Of a stretch of 64,000 nucleotides of DNA, positions 62,564 to 64,000 are shown one piece after another. Made by a program: the position numbers and the translations under genes. Every line of letters begins with the position of its first letter. The stretch's first letter is position 1. Below the pieces are notes generated by a model. It made no database searches, was not told where the DNA came from, and worked only from the letters and a program-made list of their open reading frames with translations. This DNA is from Planctomycetota bacterium (lineage in GTDB: Bacteria; Planctomycetota; UBA8742; UBA2392): NCBI GenBank assembly GCA_016712285.1, contig JADJRK010000001.1, forward strand, positions 2,542,001-2,606,000, written 5' to 3'.

Positions 62564-63774
62564 GATGCCAGCACCTCGTTAGGATTGGCCGCCAGGGCCT
62601 TGCGCAGGCCGACCATGCCGGCAACCACCGACAGGCCCAGCACCACGCCCAGCAGGGCAAGCCGGTCGATGTCCTGCACCAGCACGCGGCGCGGGAACAG
62701 GTCAAAAGCCAACTCGCCGATCAGCAGCGCGACCAGGTAGGCGCTGAGGCCCAGCAGGATCGACTCTTCGAGGATCAGCCGCAGGATCACGCGCTGTTTC
62801 GCACCCAGCAGCTTGAGCAGCGAAAGCGAAAGCATCTTGTCGAGCGTCATGGTGTAGACGATCAGACCCATCACGATCGCCGAGATCGCCACCAGCAGCG
62901 CGCGGAACAGCCCGATCTGCCGGCGCGCGCGGTCAATCACACCCCGCACCAGCAGCTCGCGCTGCTCATCAATGGTGTACACGCTGACGTCAGGCCAGGC
63001 GGCGAGGGTTGCCTTTACCTGCTGAATGTCGCTGCCGGCTGCCACATCCACCAGGATCGCGGTCACTGGCGGCGGCGCGACTGCGGGCAGCGGCGCCGCT
63101 GAGCCCGCGCGGGCGAGGCTTGCGGGGTCGCGCCCGAGTTCGCTGCGGCGCACGCGGGAGACGCGCGACTCGCGCTCAAGGCGCATGGCTTCGCTGGCCA
63201 GGTCGTTCTGGATGCGCAGCGCGTCGCTGACGCTGGCAAACACCAGGGGGTCGCCGCTGCTGCTGACCATGCCACTGGTGACGCCGACGATAGTGTAATC
63301 GTCGCGACCGAGCCGCAATGTGGCGCCGATCGGCAGGCCCAGGGCGCGGTCTGCCACCAGCTCGTAGTGCGGTTGGCGCAGCGCCCGGCCCTGCGCCAGC
63401 GGCAGCGCGTTGCCGAGGTCATCGGGCCAGGACAGCCCTGCCAGCGTGAAGCGCAGCGTTTCTCCGCCCGCCATCTGGTGCTGCACGTTCAGCGTCATGT
63501 AGCTGCGCGTGCGCTCCACGCCCGGCACGGCACGGATGCGGTCAGCCAGCAGCGCGGGTACCCGCGAAGACTCGGCGAATGGCCCCTGCGTGTCTTTCTG
63601 CACCACCCAAAGGTCGCCGCCGTAGATGTCCGGCAGTACCGTGGCATCGACCACCATGCCGTTGTAGATGCCCGTCATCGCCAGCACCACGGACATCAGC
63701 ATGCCCAGGCCGGCCGCGGTTAGAATGAAGCGCGACAAGTCGTTGCGGATGTCGCGGATGGCCAGGTCCATCAT
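62560..63774 (-). CDS. ABC transporter permease (FtsX/MacB fold)
   Basis: 404 residues. One N-terminal helix (FILTAAGLGMLMSVVLAMTGIYNG), a periplasmic MacB_PCD domain (about 30-260) and three C-terminal helices (LLVAISAIVMGLIVYTM, ILLGLSAYLVALLIGELAF, LALLGVVLGLSVVAGMVGL). With the ATPase and the upstream adaptor it forms a mechanotransmission-type exporter. Confidence 0.9.
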
Positions 63775-64000
63775 GGCGCGGGCTCCTGCGCCGACACGCG
63801 CACTCCATCGCTCAGTTCGCCGCGCGCGCCCGGCGTGGGGCGCAGCACCGTGTCCCCGGCGCTCAGCCCGCTGCGGATTTCAACCCAGTCGCGGCCGCGA
63901 ATGCCAGGCTCAACTTCCCGCAAGGCGGCACGTCCGCCGTCGCTGACCCAGGCAAATGCGCCATCGCTGCGGAACACCAAATACTCCGAGGGCACGCGCG
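63771..64000 (-). CDS. Efflux periplasmic adaptor, C-terminal end (truncated)
   Basis: The frame is open to the window edge and ends at 63771 with an ATGA overlap with the permease. VFRSDGAFAWVSDGG, VEPGIRGRDWVEIRSGLSAGDTVL is the membrane-proximal domain of HlyD/MacA-like adaptors. The start lies outside the window. Confidence 0.75.
   Translation of the reverse strand, partial: RVPSEYLVFRSDGAFAWVSDGGRAALREVEPGIRGRDWVEIRSGLSAGDTVLRPTPGARGELSDGVRVSAQEPAP

Overview
The window looks like a high-GC chromosome segment from a planctomycete-like or related deeply branching Gram-negative bacterium. The reasons are a secreted prenyltransferase/squalene-oxidase repeat protein, a SpoVG with an inserted zinc ribbon, a fused 2-oxoacid dehydrogenase E1, a LolA-like carrier, many secreted proteins of unknown function, and an imuA-imuB-dnaE2 cassette. 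The taxonomic placement is inference; no rRNA gene is present.

Left edge (1-4858): the right-hand part of an integrated element. It has a rolling-circle (HUH, Rep_1-like) replication initiator, a small DNA-binding protein, a tyrosine recombinase and, at 4812-4858, the 3' part of a tRNA-Arg(ACG) that marks the attachment site. A terminator at 4867-4900 follows on the chromosome side. Then come the mutagenesis operon imuA-imuB-dnaE2 (5101-10455, minus strand), one unknown gene, and about 1 kb (11844-12715) packed with short perfect hairpins.

12845-17357 (minus strand) is a compact, lower-GC four-gene cassette: class beta DNA methyltransferase, SF2 helicase, PD-(D/E)XK-like nuclease and a MORC-like GHKL ATPase. 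It is a predicted restriction-modification or defence system of the paraMORC type.

17403-25441 begins with a fused E1 alpha-beta dehydrogenase and a TPR-like gene. A minus-strand run of small secreted and redox genes follows. Two of these have an in-frame TGA exactly where the first cysteine of a thioredoxin CxxC motif should be (U-W-T-C at 21952-21954 and W-U-G-P-C at 23469-23471), each followed by a possible SECIS hairpin. I read them as two selenocysteine-containing, membrane-anchored thioredoxin-fold proteins. A third in-frame TGA lies in the signal peptide of a neighbouring gene and is less easily explained.

25585-48828 is mostly core metabolism: acyl-CoA carboxyltransferase, P-type ATPase, FMN-dependent glutamate-synthase-like protein, response regulator, a chorismate mutase-DAHP synthase/prephenate dehydratase operon preceded by a Phe/Tyr-rich leader peptide and attenuator, LolA, deacetylase, RsbW-like kinase, GspE ATPase, ElbB, MoaC, RNase D, IspE, SpoVG, nuclease, PAP2 and MetK. 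49120-64000 carries YaeQ-like, ArgD, NnrD, NDK, peroxiredoxin, GAPDH, phosphofructokinase, prenyltransferase-repeat, TPR and MacB-type ABC transporter genes. The last gene runs off the right edge.
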